A stretch of 64,000 nucleotides of DNA from Chroococcidiopsis thermalis PCC 7203. GTDB lineage: Bacteria > Cyanobacteriota > Cyanobacteriia > Cyanobacteriales > Chroococcidiopsidaceae. Below the pieces are notes generated by a model that did no database searches, was not told the DNA's origin, and was given only the letters and a program-made list of their open reading frames with translations. The position numbers and the translations under genes are program-made. This document shows positions 10,522-21,464 of this stretch, in pieces; the stretch's first letter is position 1; each line of letters opens with the position of its first letter. The stretch is taken from NCBI RefSeq assembly GCF_000317125.1, contig NC_019695.1, forward strand, positions 4,204,336 to 4,268,335, given 5' to 3'.

Positions 10522-13500
10522 ATGAATAAGAAAAATATTGAAAATATCTATCCACTTTCACCTATCCAGCAGGGTATGCTCTTTCATACCCTTTCCACAC
10601 CAGAATCAGGGGTTTATTTTGTTCAAAGTTGTTATACGTTTACTAAAACTATTGACATTCCAGCTTTTAAACAAGCTTGGCAACAAATCATAAATCAGCA
10701 TCCAATTTTACGCACGTCTTTTTACTGGAAGCAGCACAAAGAGCCGTTTCAGGTAGTGCATAGATTTGTGGAGTTACCTTGGCAAGAATATGACTGGCAA
10801 TCCTTGTCAGTTGTTGAGCAGCAAGAAAGCCTAGAAGTCTTCTTGCAAGCAGACCGCCAGAAAGGGTTTGATATTTCTCAGCCACCCCTGATGCGCTTGA
10901 TTTTAATTCAGCTAGCCCAAGAGACTTACCATTTTATTTGGAGTAGCCACCATTTGCTTTTAGATGGGTGGTCTACAGCTTTAGTGCTTCAGCAAGTTTT
11001 TCAGACTTACGAATCACTTTGTCAAGGGCAAGTTTTACCATTACCACGTTCTCGTCCTTATGCAGATTACATTGCTTGGCTGCAACAGCAGAATTTAGAT
11101 CGAGCTGAAGCATTTTGGCGTAAGGTTCTGAAGGGTTTTACTGCACCCACTCAGTTGAGAATCGGTAGTTTGTCAAATTCAGCTACAGGATCTGGGGAAG
11201 AATCAATCAAGCTATCACCAGTAACAACAGTCGCCCTGCAAACATTAGCGCGACAGCACAAGTTGACCTTAAATACTGTTTTACAGGGAGCTTGGGCTAT
11301 CCTCCTGAGCCGCTATAGCGGTGAAGAAGATGTTGTTTTTGGAGCAACTTCTGCTGGTCGTCCACCTGCATTAGTCGGTTCGGAATCAATGGTGGGGCTG
11401 TTTATTAACACTTTACCAGTGCGGGTACAGGTTTCTGGGAATGAGTTGCTGATTCCTTGGCTGCAAAAACTCCAGGCGCAACAATTAGAGGCGCAACAAT
11501 ATGAATATAGCCCTTTAGTACAAGTACAGGGATGGAGTGAAGTTCGTAGAGATTTGCCCCTGTTTGAGAGTATTTTTGTATTTGAAAACTATCCTGTAGA
11601 CGCTTCGTTAAAAGAATGGGCTACAGAAATGCAGATCCATAATATTCGGTCTGTAGAATCGACAAACTATCCCATCACGTTTTCAGTTGGGGTAAGTACA
11701 GAGTTATCGTTAAAGATTTTATATGATTGCAGCAGGTTTGATGTAGCCACCATCAGAGCGATATTAGTCCATCTAAAAACTTTACTGGAGGGTATAGTTG
11801 TAAATCCTAGTCGATCGCTCTTTTCACTACCTTTGTTAACAAAAACTGAGCAAAATCAACTTTTAGAATGGAATACCATCACAACTGAGTACCCGCAGGA
11901 TAAGTGCATTCATCAATTATTTGAGGAACAGGTAGAAAAAACACCAGATGCTGTAGCTGTAGTTTTTGAAGAGCAACATCTCACCTATCGAGAACTAAAT
12001 CAGCGAGCCAATCAACTAGCACATTACTTGCAAAAATTGGGTATTGAGTCAGAGGCATTAGTGGGAATTTGTGTCGAGCGTTCTTTAGAAATGGTAATTG
12101 GCATTTTAGGGATTCTTAAAGCTGGTGGTGCTTATATCCCTCTCGACCCAAGCTACCCCCAACAGCGTTTAGCTTTCATGCTAGAAAACTCCCAAATTCA
12201 GGTTTTATTATCCCAGCAGAACTTAGTCGCACAACTAGGGGATTATGCAGCCAAAGTCATCTGTTTAGATACCGATTGGGAAAAAATTGCTCAAGCAAGC
12301 CAAGAAAACCCATTAACTGATGTCAGCAGCCATAACTTAGCTTATGTAATTTACACCTCTGGTTCCACTGGTATACCCAAAGGTGTGTTAATTCAGCATT
12401 CCAATGTAGTAAGACTGTTAGCAGCTACTCAAGCTTGGTTTGAATTTAATAGTAATGATGTGTGGACTTTATTCCATTCCTACGCATTTGATTTCTCAGT
12501 TTGGGAAATTTGGGGTGCGCTGCTTTATGGCGGACGGTTAGTGGTTGTGCCTTATTGGGTCAGTCGCTCTCCAGAAGAGTTTTATAAATTACTCTCCACT
12601 CAAGGGATAACGGTTCTCAACCAAACGCCTTCCGCCTTTTACCAACTGATTCAAGCCGATGCTGTTTTGCAGCAGCACTCATTGAATCTACGGTTTGTTA
12701 TTTTTGGTGGCGAAGCCTTAGTACTGCAAAGCCTAAAACCCTGGTTTGAGCGACATGGCGATCGCTCACCGCAGCTCGTTAATATGTACGGCATTACCGA
12801 AACCACCGTTCACGTCACTTATCGTCGGTTAACCCAAGAAGATGTGATGCAGTCTTTAGGTAGCGTAATTGGTCGTCCGATCCCAGATTTACAGGTGTAC
12901 CTACTCGACCAAAACCAGCAACTTTTACCTATTGGCGTAGCCGGTGAAATGTATGTTGGTGGTGCTGGAATAGCGCGGGGTTATCTGAACCAACCAGAAC
13001 TAACTACACAAAGATTTATCTCCAACCCCTTTAGCCGCAAACCAGATGCACGTCTTTACAAAACAGGTGATTTAGCTCGTTATTTACCAAGTGGGGAACT
13101 AGAGTACATTGGTCGGATTGATAACCAAGTTAAAATTCGGGGCTTCCGCATTGAACTAGGAGAAATTGAAGCTGCTATCAACCAACACCCATCTGTATCT
13201 ACGAGTGTGGTTGTCATGCGCCAAGATGAATCCGCAAATCAAATAGTAGCTTATATAACTCTATATCCAGAGCAAATAGTAACAATTGCTCAACTGCGCC
13301 GCTTCTTAGAGTCAAAGCTGCCAAACTATATGGTGCCAACAGCTATTGTAGTGTTAGAAGCGTTACCTTTGACACCCAATGGTAAAATAGACAGACGAGC
13401 ATTGCCAGCACCTAACCTAACACAGCTAATATCTGAATCTAATTTTGTAGCTCCTGCCACACCAGTAGAAGAAATGCTCGCTGGAGTTTGGGCGAAGGTA

Positions 13501-16500
13501 CTGGGTTTAGAAAAGGTAGGTGTAAACGATAACTTCTTTGATTTGGGCGGACATTCCCTTCTAGCAACTCGTGTTATATCCCAGATCCGGCAAGTATTTG
13601 AGGTAGAGATACCAATACGTCGCTTGTTTGAATTGCCAACACTAAGCGAGTTAGCTAAAGAAATTCAAACAGCAATTAACGCCGACAAAAGATTAGAGTT
13701 ACCACCGATCGAGCGCATTGAGCGATCGCCAGAATTACCCTTATCCTTTGCCCAACAGCGATTATGGTTTCTTAGCCAGTTAGAGCCGGATAGCCCTTTT
13801 TACAATATTCCTGCTGCTGTGCGCCTAGAAGGACAGTTAAATCTCGCAGCACTAGAACAGAGTTTTAATGAAATTCTCCGCCGTCACGAAGTTTTGCGAA
13901 CCAATTTTCGGACAGTCGAAGGGCAAGCCATAGCAGTCGTTTCACCGACAACACCAGGGTTATTATCAGTAATTGACCTGAGCGAATTACCGCCAGATCG
14001 ACGAGAAACCAAGGTCAGACAACTAGCCCTAGCAGAGGCGCAGCAGCCGTTTAACCTAGAGGCTGACACTCTGCTACGAGTGAAATTACTCCGCTTGAGC
14101 GAACAGGAATACGTCACACTATTGACCATGCATCACATTGTCTCTGATGGTTGGTCAATAGATGTGCTAGTGCGTGAGGCAGCAATACTTTATCAAGCTT
14201 TTTGTGAGGGGCAACCTTCGCCTTTACCCGAACTCGAAATTCAGTATGCAGACTTCACAGCTTGGCAGAAACAATGGCTTGAGGGAGAAGTACTAGAATC
14301 CCAGCTTGCTTACTGGCTAAAACAGCTAGATGGTGCGCCAGCCGTACTAGAGTTAGCAACTGACTATCCGCGACCGACTATTCAATCCTCCCGTGGTGCA
14401 AAATATTCTTTCTGTTTGTCTCCTGAGCAATCTCTGGCGTTAAAATCTTTGAGCCAGCAACAGGGAAGCACTTTGTTCATGACCTTACTGACAGCTTTTA
14501 AGACACTGCTACACCGCTACACCGGAAGCAATGATATTGTCATAGGTTCTCCCATCGCTAATCGTAACCACAGCCAGATAGAAGGTTTAATTGGTTTCTT
14601 TGCCAATACCCTGGTGTTGCGGACTAATCTTGAAGGCAATCCCAGTTTTCAAGAGTTGCTGCATCGGGTTAAAGAAGTAGCTTTAGGAGCTTATACCCAC
14701 CAAGATACGCCTTTTGAACTGCTAGTGGAAAAAATACAGCCACAGCGAGACTTAAGCCATACACCCCTATTCCAGGTGATGTTTGTGCTTCAAAATGCAC
14801 AAAACTCAGAGGTAGAGTTACCTGGTTTGACTTTAAGTACTCTCGAAAGTGACAGCGGTACTGCGAAGTTCGATTTGACACTAAACATGAGAGAGACAGA
14901 GGAGGGACTAGTAGGAACTATAGAGTACAGTATCGATTTATTTGAGCCGCAAACTATACAAAGGATGGCAGGGCATTTACAGATGTTACTAGGTGGTATC
15001 ATTGCTAATCCAGAACAACAGCTTTCTGAATTACCCCTGTTAACAGCAGATGAGCAACACCAATTATTAGTAGGCTGGAATCAAACTCAGGTTGAATATC
15101 CCCAAGACAAGTGCATCCATCAACTATTTGAAGCACAGGTAGAACGCACGCCAGATGCAGTTGCAGTAGTATTTGAAAATGAGCAACTTACCTATCACCA
15201 ACTAAATCAGCGAGCTAACCAAGTAGCACATTACTTGCAAAAACTGGGAGTTGGGACAGAGGTACTGGTGGGGATTTGTGTAGAGCGTTCCATAGAAACG
15301 ATCGTCGGGCTATTGGGAATTCTCAAGGCAGGCGGGGCATATCTACCACTAGATCCAAATTACCCTCAAGAGCGTTTAGCTTTCATGCTCCAAGATGCTC
15401 AAGTAAAAATACTACTGACTCAAGCACATCTATTAGAGACATTACCTCCTCATCAAGCCAAAACAATTTGTATTGATAGAGACTGGCAAATTATCAAGAA
15501 TGAAAGCAGAGAAAATATTAATACTCTAGTTTCATCAATTAATAATGCCTACATTCTTTATACATCTGGCTCAACTGGTCAACCAAAAGCAGTGGTCATC
15601 GATCGTCAAAACGTTATTGGCTTAATATATTGGGCGAAAGAAATATTTAGCTACCAAGACCTATCTGGTGTTTTAGCATCAACCTCTATCTGTTTTGATT
15701 TATCAGTATTTGAAATATTTGTGCCTCTAAGTTGGGGTGGGAAAGTAATTGTTACAGAAAATCTGTTGCATTTGCACTCTTCAGTTGCTGCTCAAGAAGT
15801 AACTTTAATTAATACTGTTCCATCCGCGATCGCTGAATTACTTAGAATTGATGGTATACTCGCTTGTGTACGTACCATTAATTTAGCAGGTGAAGCTTTG
15901 CCTCAAAAAGTGGTGCAACAGTTGTATCAAAAAACTTCTGTACAAAACGTCTTTAATCTTTATGGTCCTACGGAAGATACGACCTATTCTACATTTTCTC
16001 TTGTTAACGCAGAAGATGATTTAATTACTATTGGTCGCCCAATTGCTAACACCCAAATTTATATATTGGATAGTCAGTTAAAACTATCACCAATTGGTAT
16101 ACCTGGTGAAGTATACATTTTTAGTACTGGTCTTGCACGAGGCTATCTTAACCGCCCAACGCTAACAGCAGAAAAATTCATTCCCAACCCATTTAGTCAT
16201 AAACCAGGTGCGCGTCTGTACAAAACTGGCGACTTAGCCCGTTACCTACCTAACGGTAATATAGAGTTCCTTGGACGTATTGACCACCAAGTTAAAATTC
16301 GCGGATTCCGAATTGAACTAGGAGAAATTGAAGCGGTACTTAGCCAACATCCAGCAGTACAAGCATCTGTGGTTATTGCTGAAGAACAGCGAATAGTTGC
16401 TTATTGGGTGGCGAAACAACAACCTGCACCTGCAATTAGTGAATTGCGCCACTTTCTCGGTCAGAATTTGCCCCAGTATATGATTCCGGCTACATTTGTG

Positions 16501-18273
16501 CAGTTACCAGCTTTACCACTGACACCAAATGGCAAAGTAGATAGAAAAGCATTGCCAGCACCAGATGACGTTAGACCAGAATTAGATAAACAGTTTATAG
16601 CTCCGCGTACCCCGATAGAAGCTAAACTAGCTCAAATCTGGGCAGAAGTTCTGCGTGTAGAACAAGTGGGGATTGAAGACAACTTCTTTGAACTAGGTGG
16701 AGATTCAATTTTAACTATTCAGATAGTTGCTAAAGCTAACCAAGCAGGTTTAAGGCTGACTGCAAAACAGTTATTTCAGTACCAAAATATTGCTGAATTA
16801 GCTACCGTCTGTCTGACTACTGACGAGACTACTCAAGCCGAGCAAGGGATTGTTACAGGTTTAGTACCTCTGACACCCATCCAGCAATGGTTTTTCCGTC
16901 GAAATTTACCAGAGTTACACCATTACAACCAAGCTGTTTTATTAGAAATTCAACCAGCGATCGCTCCAGATGTGTTAAGGCAGAGTATACAGCATTTATA
17001 CATCCACCACGATGCTCTGCGGCTACGGTTTGAGCAACCTAATTCTGGCTGGGAGCAGGTAATAGCACCACCTGAAAAAGAAGTAACGTTGGCACGATTC
17101 GATTTTTCTACACTATCAGCAGCAGAACAACAGCCAGCTATCGAAGCAGCGGCTACCAAATTACAGGCAAGTTTCGATTTGTCCAGTGGAGTTTTAATTC
17201 AAGTAGCGTTGTTTGATTTGGGTAGTCATCAGCCAAGCCGTTTATTGATTATCATCCATCACTTAGCTGTAGATGGGGTTTCTTGGCGAATTTTGCTGGA
17301 GGACTTACAAACAGTTTATGAGCAGCTAAGTCAAGGCAAAACTGTTAAGTTACCAGCGAAAACTACTTCCTTTAAACAGTGGTCATACGATCTACAGGAG
17401 TATGCAAAATCAGAAGCCTTAGCGCAAGAACAGCATTACTGGTTAGCTTTGTCTCAAAAAGAAATTTTCGCTCTGCCAGTAGATGATCTCAATGGAGAAA
17501 ACACAGAAGCTTCTAAAGATATCGTATCAATAGAGCTAAATGCCGAAGAAACTCAAGCACTCTTAAAAGAAGTGCCACAAGCTTATAACACTCAAATTAA
17601 TGATGTGTTGCTCACGGCACTGGGGCAAACTTTTGCTAGTTGGACTGGGAATCAATCTCTATTAGTAGAGTTAGAAGGTCACGGACGGGAAGAAATTTTC
17701 GACAATGTAGATTTATCTCGTACCGTCGGCTGGTTTACAAGTATTTTTCCAGTCCACATCAATTTAGAAGCAGCTTTAGATCCAGGGACAGCTTTAAAGA
17801 TAGTTAAAGAAGAACTGCGGAGTATTCCCAATCGAGGTATTGGTTATGGTGTATTACGCTATTTAAGTCGCGATCGACAAATAACAGAATCGCTCAATAG
17901 TACCTCCAAAGCTGAAGTGCTTTTTAATTACTTGGGTCAGTTTGACCAGACTTTTTCTCAGTCTTCTTCGTTTAAGTTTGCTCGAGAATCTAGCGGATTA
18001 GCTCTGAGCCAGCACGGTCAAAGGAGCCATCTATTAGAAATCAACGCTTTAATAACTAACAGCAAGCTAAGAGTGAATTGGGCTTATAGCAAAAATATTC
18101 ATCGTCAAACTACAGTCAAGTTTATAGCCGAAAAGTTTAAAGAAGTGCTGTGTGAACTCATTGCTCATTGTCTATCTCCAGAGGCTGGGGGTTATACTCC
18201 TTCAGATTTTCCTGATGTAATGCTTGATGAAAATCAATTAGAAAAAGTTCTTGCACAAATGGGTTTGGATTAG
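10522..18273 (+). CDS. Bimodular NRPS C-A(Thr)-T-C-A(Ala)-T-E
   Basis: At 2583 aa this is the largest gene in the window. Domains in order: C1 (1-435, HHLLLDGWS near 142, D-donor type), A1 (455-960), T1 (Ser1012 in GGHSLL), C2 (1065-1495, starts LPLSFAQQRLWFLSQL and has HHIVSDGWS, an L-donor C domain), A2 (1515-2005), T2 (Ser2062), E (2110-2570, HHLAVDGVSWRILL). A1 reads DFWNIGMVHK, the Thr code. A2 reads DLFNNALTYK, a known Ala code. T1 has GGHS, while T2 before the E domain has GGDS, the usual split for carriers with and without a following epimerase. Predicted contribution: Thr then D-Ala. A tract with strong Shine-Dalgarno character (AGGAGG) lies just after its stop for the next gene. Confidence 0.88.
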   Translation: MNKKNIENIYPLSPIQQGMLFHTLSTPESGVYFVQSCYTFTKTIDIPAFKQAWQQIINQHPILRTSFYWKQHKEPFQVVHRFVELPWQEYDWQSLSVVEQQESLEVFLQADRQKGFDISQPPLMRLILIQLAQETYHFIWSSHHLLLDGWSTALVLQQVFQTYESLCQGQVLPLPRSRPYADYIAWLQQQNLDRAEAFWRKVLKGFTAPTQLRIGSLSNSATGSGEESIKLSPVTTVALQTLARQHKLTLNTVLQGAWAILLSRYSGEEDVVFGATSAGRPPALVGSESMVGLFINTLPVRVQVSGNELLIPWLQKLQAQQLEAQQYEYSPLVQVQGWSEVRRDLPLFESIFVFENYPVDASLKEWATEMQIHNIRSVESTNYPITFSVGVSTELSLKILYDCSRFDVATIRAILVHLKTLLEGIVVNPSRSLFSLPLLTKTEQNQLLEWNTITTEYPQDKCIHQLFEEQVEKTPDAVAVVFEEQHLTYRELNQRANQLAHYLQKLGIESEALVGICVERSLEMVIGILGILKAGGAYIPLDPSYPQQRLAFMLENSQIQVLLSQQNLVAQLGDYAAKVICLDTDWEKIAQASQENPLTDVSSHNLAYVIYTSGSTGIPKGVLIQHSNVVRLLAATQAWFEFNSNDVWTLFHSYAFDFSVWEIWGALLYGGRLVVVPYWVSRSPEEFYKLLSTQGITVLNQTPSAFYQLIQADAVLQQHSLNLRFVIFGGEALVLQSLKPWFERHGDRSPQLVNMYGITETTVHVTYRRLTQEDVMQSLGSVIGRPIPDLQVYLLDQNQQLLPIGVAGEMYVGGAGIARGYLNQPELTTQRFISNPFSRKPDARLYKTGDLARYLPSGELEYIGRIDNQVKIRGFRIELGEIEAAINQHPSVSTSVVVMRQDESANQIVAYITLYPEQIVTIAQLRRFLESKLPNYMVPTAIVVLEALPLTPNGKIDRRALPAPNLTQLISESNFVAPATPVEEMLAGVWAKVLGLEKVGVNDNFFDLGGHSLLATRVISQIRQVFEVEIPIRRLFELPTLSELAKEIQTAINADKRLELPPIERIERSPELPLSFAQQRLWFLSQLEPDSPFYNIPAAVRLEGQLNLAALEQSFNEILRRHEVLRTNFRTVEGQAIAVVSPTTPGLLSVIDLSELPPDRRETKVRQLALAEAQQPFNLEADTLLRVKLLRLSEQEYVTLLTMHHIVSDGWSIDVLVREAAILYQAFCEGQPSPLPELEIQYADFTAWQKQWLEGEVLESQLAYWLKQLDGAPAVLELATDYPRPTIQSSRGAKYSFCLSPEQSLALKSLSQQQGSTLFMTLLTAFKTLLHRYTGSNDIVIGSPIANRNHSQIEGLIGFFANTLVLRTNLEGNPSFQELLHRVKEVALGAYTHQDTPFELLVEKIQPQRDLSHTPLFQVMFVLQNAQNSEVELPGLTLSTLESDSGTAKFDLTLNMRETEEGLVGTIEYSIDLFEPQTIQRMAGHLQMLLGGIIANPEQQLSELPLLTADEQHQLLVGWNQTQVEYPQDKCIHQLFEAQVERTPDAVAVVFENEQLTYHQLNQRANQVAHYLQKLGVGTEVLVGICVERSIETIVGLLGILKAGGAYLPLDPNYPQERLAFMLQDAQVKILLTQAHLLETLPPHQAKTICIDRDWQIIKNESRENINTLVSSINNAYILYTSGSTGQPKAVVIDRQNVIGLIYWAKEIFSYQDLSGVLASTSICFDLSVFEIFVPLSWGGKVIVTENLLHLHSSVAAQEVTLINTVPSAIAELLRIDGILACVRTINLAGEALPQKVVQQLYQKTSVQNVFNLYGPTEDTTYSTFSLVNAEDDLITIGRPIANTQIYILDSQLKLSPIGIPGEVYIFSTGLARGYLNRPTLTAEKFIPNPFSHKPGARLYKTGDLARYLPNGNIEFLGRIDHQVKIRGFRIELGEIEAVLSQHPAVQASVVIAEEQRIVAYWVAKQQPAPAISELRHFLGQNLPQYMIPATFVQLPALPLTPNGKVDRKALPAPDDVRPELDKQFIAPRTPIEAKLAQIWAEVLRVEQVGIEDNFFELGGDSILTIQIVAKANQAGLRLTAKQLFQYQNIAELATVCLTTDETTQAEQGIVTGLVPLTPIQQWFFRRNLPELHHYNQAVLLEIQPAIAPDVLRQSIQHLYIHHDALRLRFEQPNSGWEQVIAPPEKEVTLARFDFSTLSAAEQQPAIEAAATKLQASFDLSSGVLIQVALFDLGSHQPSRLLIIIHHLAVDGVSWRILLEDLQTVYEQLSQGKTVKLPAKTTSFKQWSYDLQEYAKSEALAQEQHYWLALSQKEIFALPVDDLNGENTEASKDIVSIELNAEETQALLKEVPQAYNTQINDVLLTALGQTFASWTGNQSLLVELEGHGREEIFDNVDLSRTVGWFTSIFPVHINLEAALDPGTALKIVKEELRSIPNRGIGYGVLRYLSRDRQITESLNSTSKAEVLFNYLGQFDQTFSQSSSFKFARESSGLALSQHGQRSHLLEINALITNSKLRVNWAYSKNIHRQTTVKFIAEKFKEVLCELIAHCLSPEAGGYTPSDFPDVMLDENQLEKVLAQMGLD

Positions 18274-18285
18274 GAGGAAAATGCA

Positions 18286-21200
18286 ATGAATAAGAAAAAT
18301 ATTGAAGCTATTTATCCATTGTCTCCAACTCAGCAAGGGATGTTGTTTGAGACATTATTTGCTCCCAATTCAGGTATTCATCTTGAGCAATCTACTTTCA
18401 CCTTACAGGGAGAGGTAAATGTGTCGGCTTGTGAGCAAGCTTGGCAGAGGATTATTGCACGGCACTCAGTTTTAAGAACAGGCTTTGTCTGGAAAGAGCA
18501 AGAGCAGCCACTTCAGGTAGTTTTGCGACAAGTAGCAGTCCCATTGGAGCAGCAAGACTGGCGAGAATATTCTTTGCTAGAACAACAAGCACAATTGCAA
18601 GCTTATCTTCAGAGCAATCGCGATCGCGGTTTCAATTTATCTCAACCACCTCTGATGCATTTGGCACTTTTCCAAACTGGCGATCGTACTTATCAATTAG
18701 TTTGGACTTCTCATCATATTCTCATGGATGGCTGGTGTAACCCTTTATTATTTCAGGAATTCTTATCTTTTTACCAAGCTTTAAGCCAAGGTCAAGATTT
18801 ACACCTTAAACCAGTTCGCCCTTACAAAGATTATATTGCCTGGCTCAAGCAACAAGATGAATTACAAGTTCAAGAATTTTGGCAAAAAAACTTAAAAAAT
18901 TTTACAAAAACCACTCCATTAGGAATAACAGCAGAACCCTTAACTAATAGTGCTAATAAAGCAAAATATGATGAGCAAAAAATATATTTAGATGCCACAA
19001 GTACAACAGTTATCAAATCTTTAGTAAAATCTCATCGCCTAACATTGAACACTCTAGTTCAAGGAATTTGGGCATTACTTCTTTGCCGCTATAGTAATAA
19101 AGATGATGTAGTTTTTGGGATTACAGTCTCCGGTCGTCCAGCAAATTTACCAGGAATCGAATCAGCCATCGGGCTTTTTATTAATACTTTGCCTTTAAGA
19201 GTAAAAATCGATCCGCAAGAAAAGTTATGGTACTGGTTCAACAATATCCAAAATTTTAATCTTGAGTTACGACAATACGAACACAGCAATGCAGGGCAAG
19301 TTCATCAATGCAGTGAATTACCGGGACATTTACCTCTTTATGAAAGTCTCTTAGTTTTCGAGAACTATCCTGTAGATGTAAATGCATTACAGTCTGCTGA
19401 GCTAAAAATTAACATATCTGATTCGCGTTCCATTGGCGCACAAACTAAATATGCTCTCACCCTCATAGCATCTGTTGAATCAGAACTCCATTTGAAATGC
19501 GTTTACGATCGACGTCGTTTTGATAGTGCTGATGTAGGGCAGATTTTAGAACATTTTTTAACTCTATTAAACAGGATTGTTTCTAATCCAGAAGCAACAC
19601 TGCAAACACTTTTAGCGCAAATTCCTCTGGCGCAAATTCCAAGAGTTAGACCTTTACAAAAATCTGCACCAGTTACAGAAAACCAAGTTGTACAAACTCA
19701 ACGCACTCCTGTAGAAGAGGTACTAGCAGGAATATGGACAGAAATTCTTGGAAGAGAATGTATAGGCAATCATGATAATTTTTTTGATTTAGGCGGACAT
19801 TCACTGTTAGCAACTCAGGTAATATCTCGCCTTCGGGACGCTTTTGGGGTAGAGATACCGCTAAGTTATTTGTTTGAGTCGCCAACCATAGCAGAATGCG
19901 CCCAGAGAATAGAAACGAAAATCAGAACTGGGGAAAAGTTGGAGACTTTGCCAATAAAACCTGTTAGCAGGAGTAAAAACTTACCCTTATCTTTTGCTCA
20001 ACAACGACTCTGGTTGCTCGATCAATTAGACCCAGGAAATCATACTTATAATATTCCTACGGCTGTGCGCTTAACTGGGTCACTCAACATCACAGCTTTA
20101 GAGCAAAGTCTGAAAGCAGTCGTCAGCCGTCACGAAACCTTACGCACAGTTTTTACTACAGTTGAAGGGCAACCAGTTCAGAAAATTCAACCGATTACAG
20201 AGATTACTATAGCGAGAGTAGACCTAAGAGGAAATGAGCGATCGCCTCAACAACGAGAAACGGAAGCAACGCACATTGCACTTGCAGAAGCACAAAGTCC
20301 TTTCAACCTAGCCCAAGGACCACTACTACGAGCCACATTACTACAGCTAGACGAAGCAGAGTATGTTTTACTGCTGACAATGCACCACATTATCTCCGAC
20401 CTGTGGTCAATGGCGATACTCATTCGGGAACTAGCAGACTTTTACGCAGCTTTTAGCCAAGGGAAATCGCTGACACTCCCTGACTTGCCAATTCAGTATG
20501 CAGATTTTTCTGTATGGCAGAGAGAATGGTTGCGCTTAAAGGTACTAGAAACCCAACTAAACTACTGGAAACAGCAACTCAAAGACGCACCTATAAAGCT
20601 AGAGTTACCCACAGACAGACCTCGACCTTTGCAGCCAACTTATACTGGCACAACCCAATCATTCCAACTATCCAAAGACCTCAGCGATGCACTGAAATTA
20701 CTTAGCAGGCGGGAGAATGTTACTCTCTCTATGACCATGCTAGCTGCATATAACACCTTGCTCTACTACTACACTAAGCAAGAAGATATCCTTGTAGGTT
20801 CAGCTATTGCCAATCGCAACCGCAGCGAAATTGAAGGATTAATAGGCTTTTTTGTCAATAGTTTAGTTCTGCGAACAGACCTTTCAGTAAACCCTAGTTT
20901 TAGCCAATTGCTCCATCGGACACGTGAAGTAACTTTAGGAGCTTATGCGCATCAGGATTTGCCTTTTGAAAAGTTAGTTGGAGAATTGCAGCTAGAGCGC
21001 GACCTAAATTATAATCCCCTATTTCAAGTGTGGTTTGCTTTCCAGAATGTAGCCACAGCAGATATTCAAAAACTCACTTTGTCTTTACCAGATCTCACCC
21101 TTAGCCCATTCGATACCAACAAGCAGAGAGTTCCTTTTGATTTAGGGTTATTACTTTCTGAGCAAGCAGAAGGTATTAATGGTTGCTTTGAATATAAAAC

Positions 21201-21423
21201 TGATTTATTTGAATCCAGCACTATAGTCCGCATGGCAGAACAGTTAGAAACACTTCTACAATGTGCGATCGCACAACCAGATATTCAACTATCCCAGTTA
21301 GTAGAAAAACTTAAAGAATCTGACTATCAAAAACAACTCAATCAAGAAAAAGAGTATAAAAACACAGTTCGTCAGAAGTTAATGAATATTAAACAAAAAT
21401 CTAACATTAGCAGTAACTCATAA
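18286..21423 (+). CDS. NRPS without adenylation domain, C-T-C
   Basis: A 1045 aa protein with C1 (1-435, D-donor type, HHILMDGWC near 142), a short linker (435-475) where an A domain would be expected, a carrier domain with Ser506 (GGHSLLATQ), and C2 (about 560-1000) starting LPLSFAQQRLWLLDQL with HHIISDLWS near 699-707. The seventh motif residue is Leu where Gly is usual. The linker has a small in-frame duplication (LAQIPLAQIP). Everything that remains looks intact, so the carrier could be loaded by an A domain in trans, or the module could be passed over. C2 is the only active-looking C domain available to the next protein, which begins with a degenerate one. The tail after 1000 is Lys/Gln-rich and may dock. 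A clear AGGAGGAAA ribosome site precedes the ATG. Confidence 0.85.
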   Translation: MNKKNIEAIYPLSPTQQGMLFETLFAPNSGIHLEQSTFTLQGEVNVSACEQAWQRIIARHSVLRTGFVWKEQEQPLQVVLRQVAVPLEQQDWREYSLLEQQAQLQAYLQSNRDRGFNLSQPPLMHLALFQTGDRTYQLVWTSHHILMDGWCNPLLFQEFLSFYQALSQGQDLHLKPVRPYKDYIAWLKQQDELQVQEFWQKNLKNFTKTTPLGITAEPLTNSANKAKYDEQKIYLDATSTTVIKSLVKSHRLTLNTLVQGIWALLLCRYSNKDDVVFGITVSGRPANLPGIESAIGLFINTLPLRVKIDPQEKLWYWFNNIQNFNLELRQYEHSNAGQVHQCSELPGHLPLYESLLVFENYPVDVNALQSAELKINISDSRSIGAQTKYALTLIASVESELHLKCVYDRRRFDSADVGQILEHFLTLLNRIVSNPEATLQTLLAQIPLAQIPRVRPLQKSAPVTENQVVQTQRTPVEEVLAGIWTEILGRECIGNHDNFFDLGGHSLLATQVISRLRDAFGVEIPLSYLFESPTIAECAQRIETKIRTGEKLETLPIKPVSRSKNLPLSFAQQRLWLLDQLDPGNHTYNIPTAVRLTGSLNITALEQSLKAVVSRHETLRTVFTTVEGQPVQKIQPITEITIARVDLRGNERSPQQRETEATHIALAEAQSPFNLAQGPLLRATLLQLDEAEYVLLLTMHHIISDLWSMAILIRELADFYAAFSQGKSLTLPDLPIQYADFSVWQREWLRLKVLETQLNYWKQQLKDAPIKLELPTDRPRPLQPTYTGTTQSFQLSKDLSDALKLLSRRENVTLSMTMLAAYNTLLYYYTKQEDILVGSAIANRNRSEIEGLIGFFVNSLVLRTDLSVNPSFSQLLHRTREVTLGAYAHQDLPFEKLVGELQLERDLNYNPLFQVWFAFQNVATADIQKLTLSLPDLTLSPFDTNKQRVPFDLGLLLSEQAEGINGCFEYKTDLFESSTIVRMAEQLETLLQCAIAQPDIQLSQLVEKLKESDYQKQLNQEKEYKNTVRQKLMNIKQKSNISSNS

Positions 21424-21464
21424 CCCTATTTCCTTGGCATAAATATAATTTTTGGTTTTAAATT

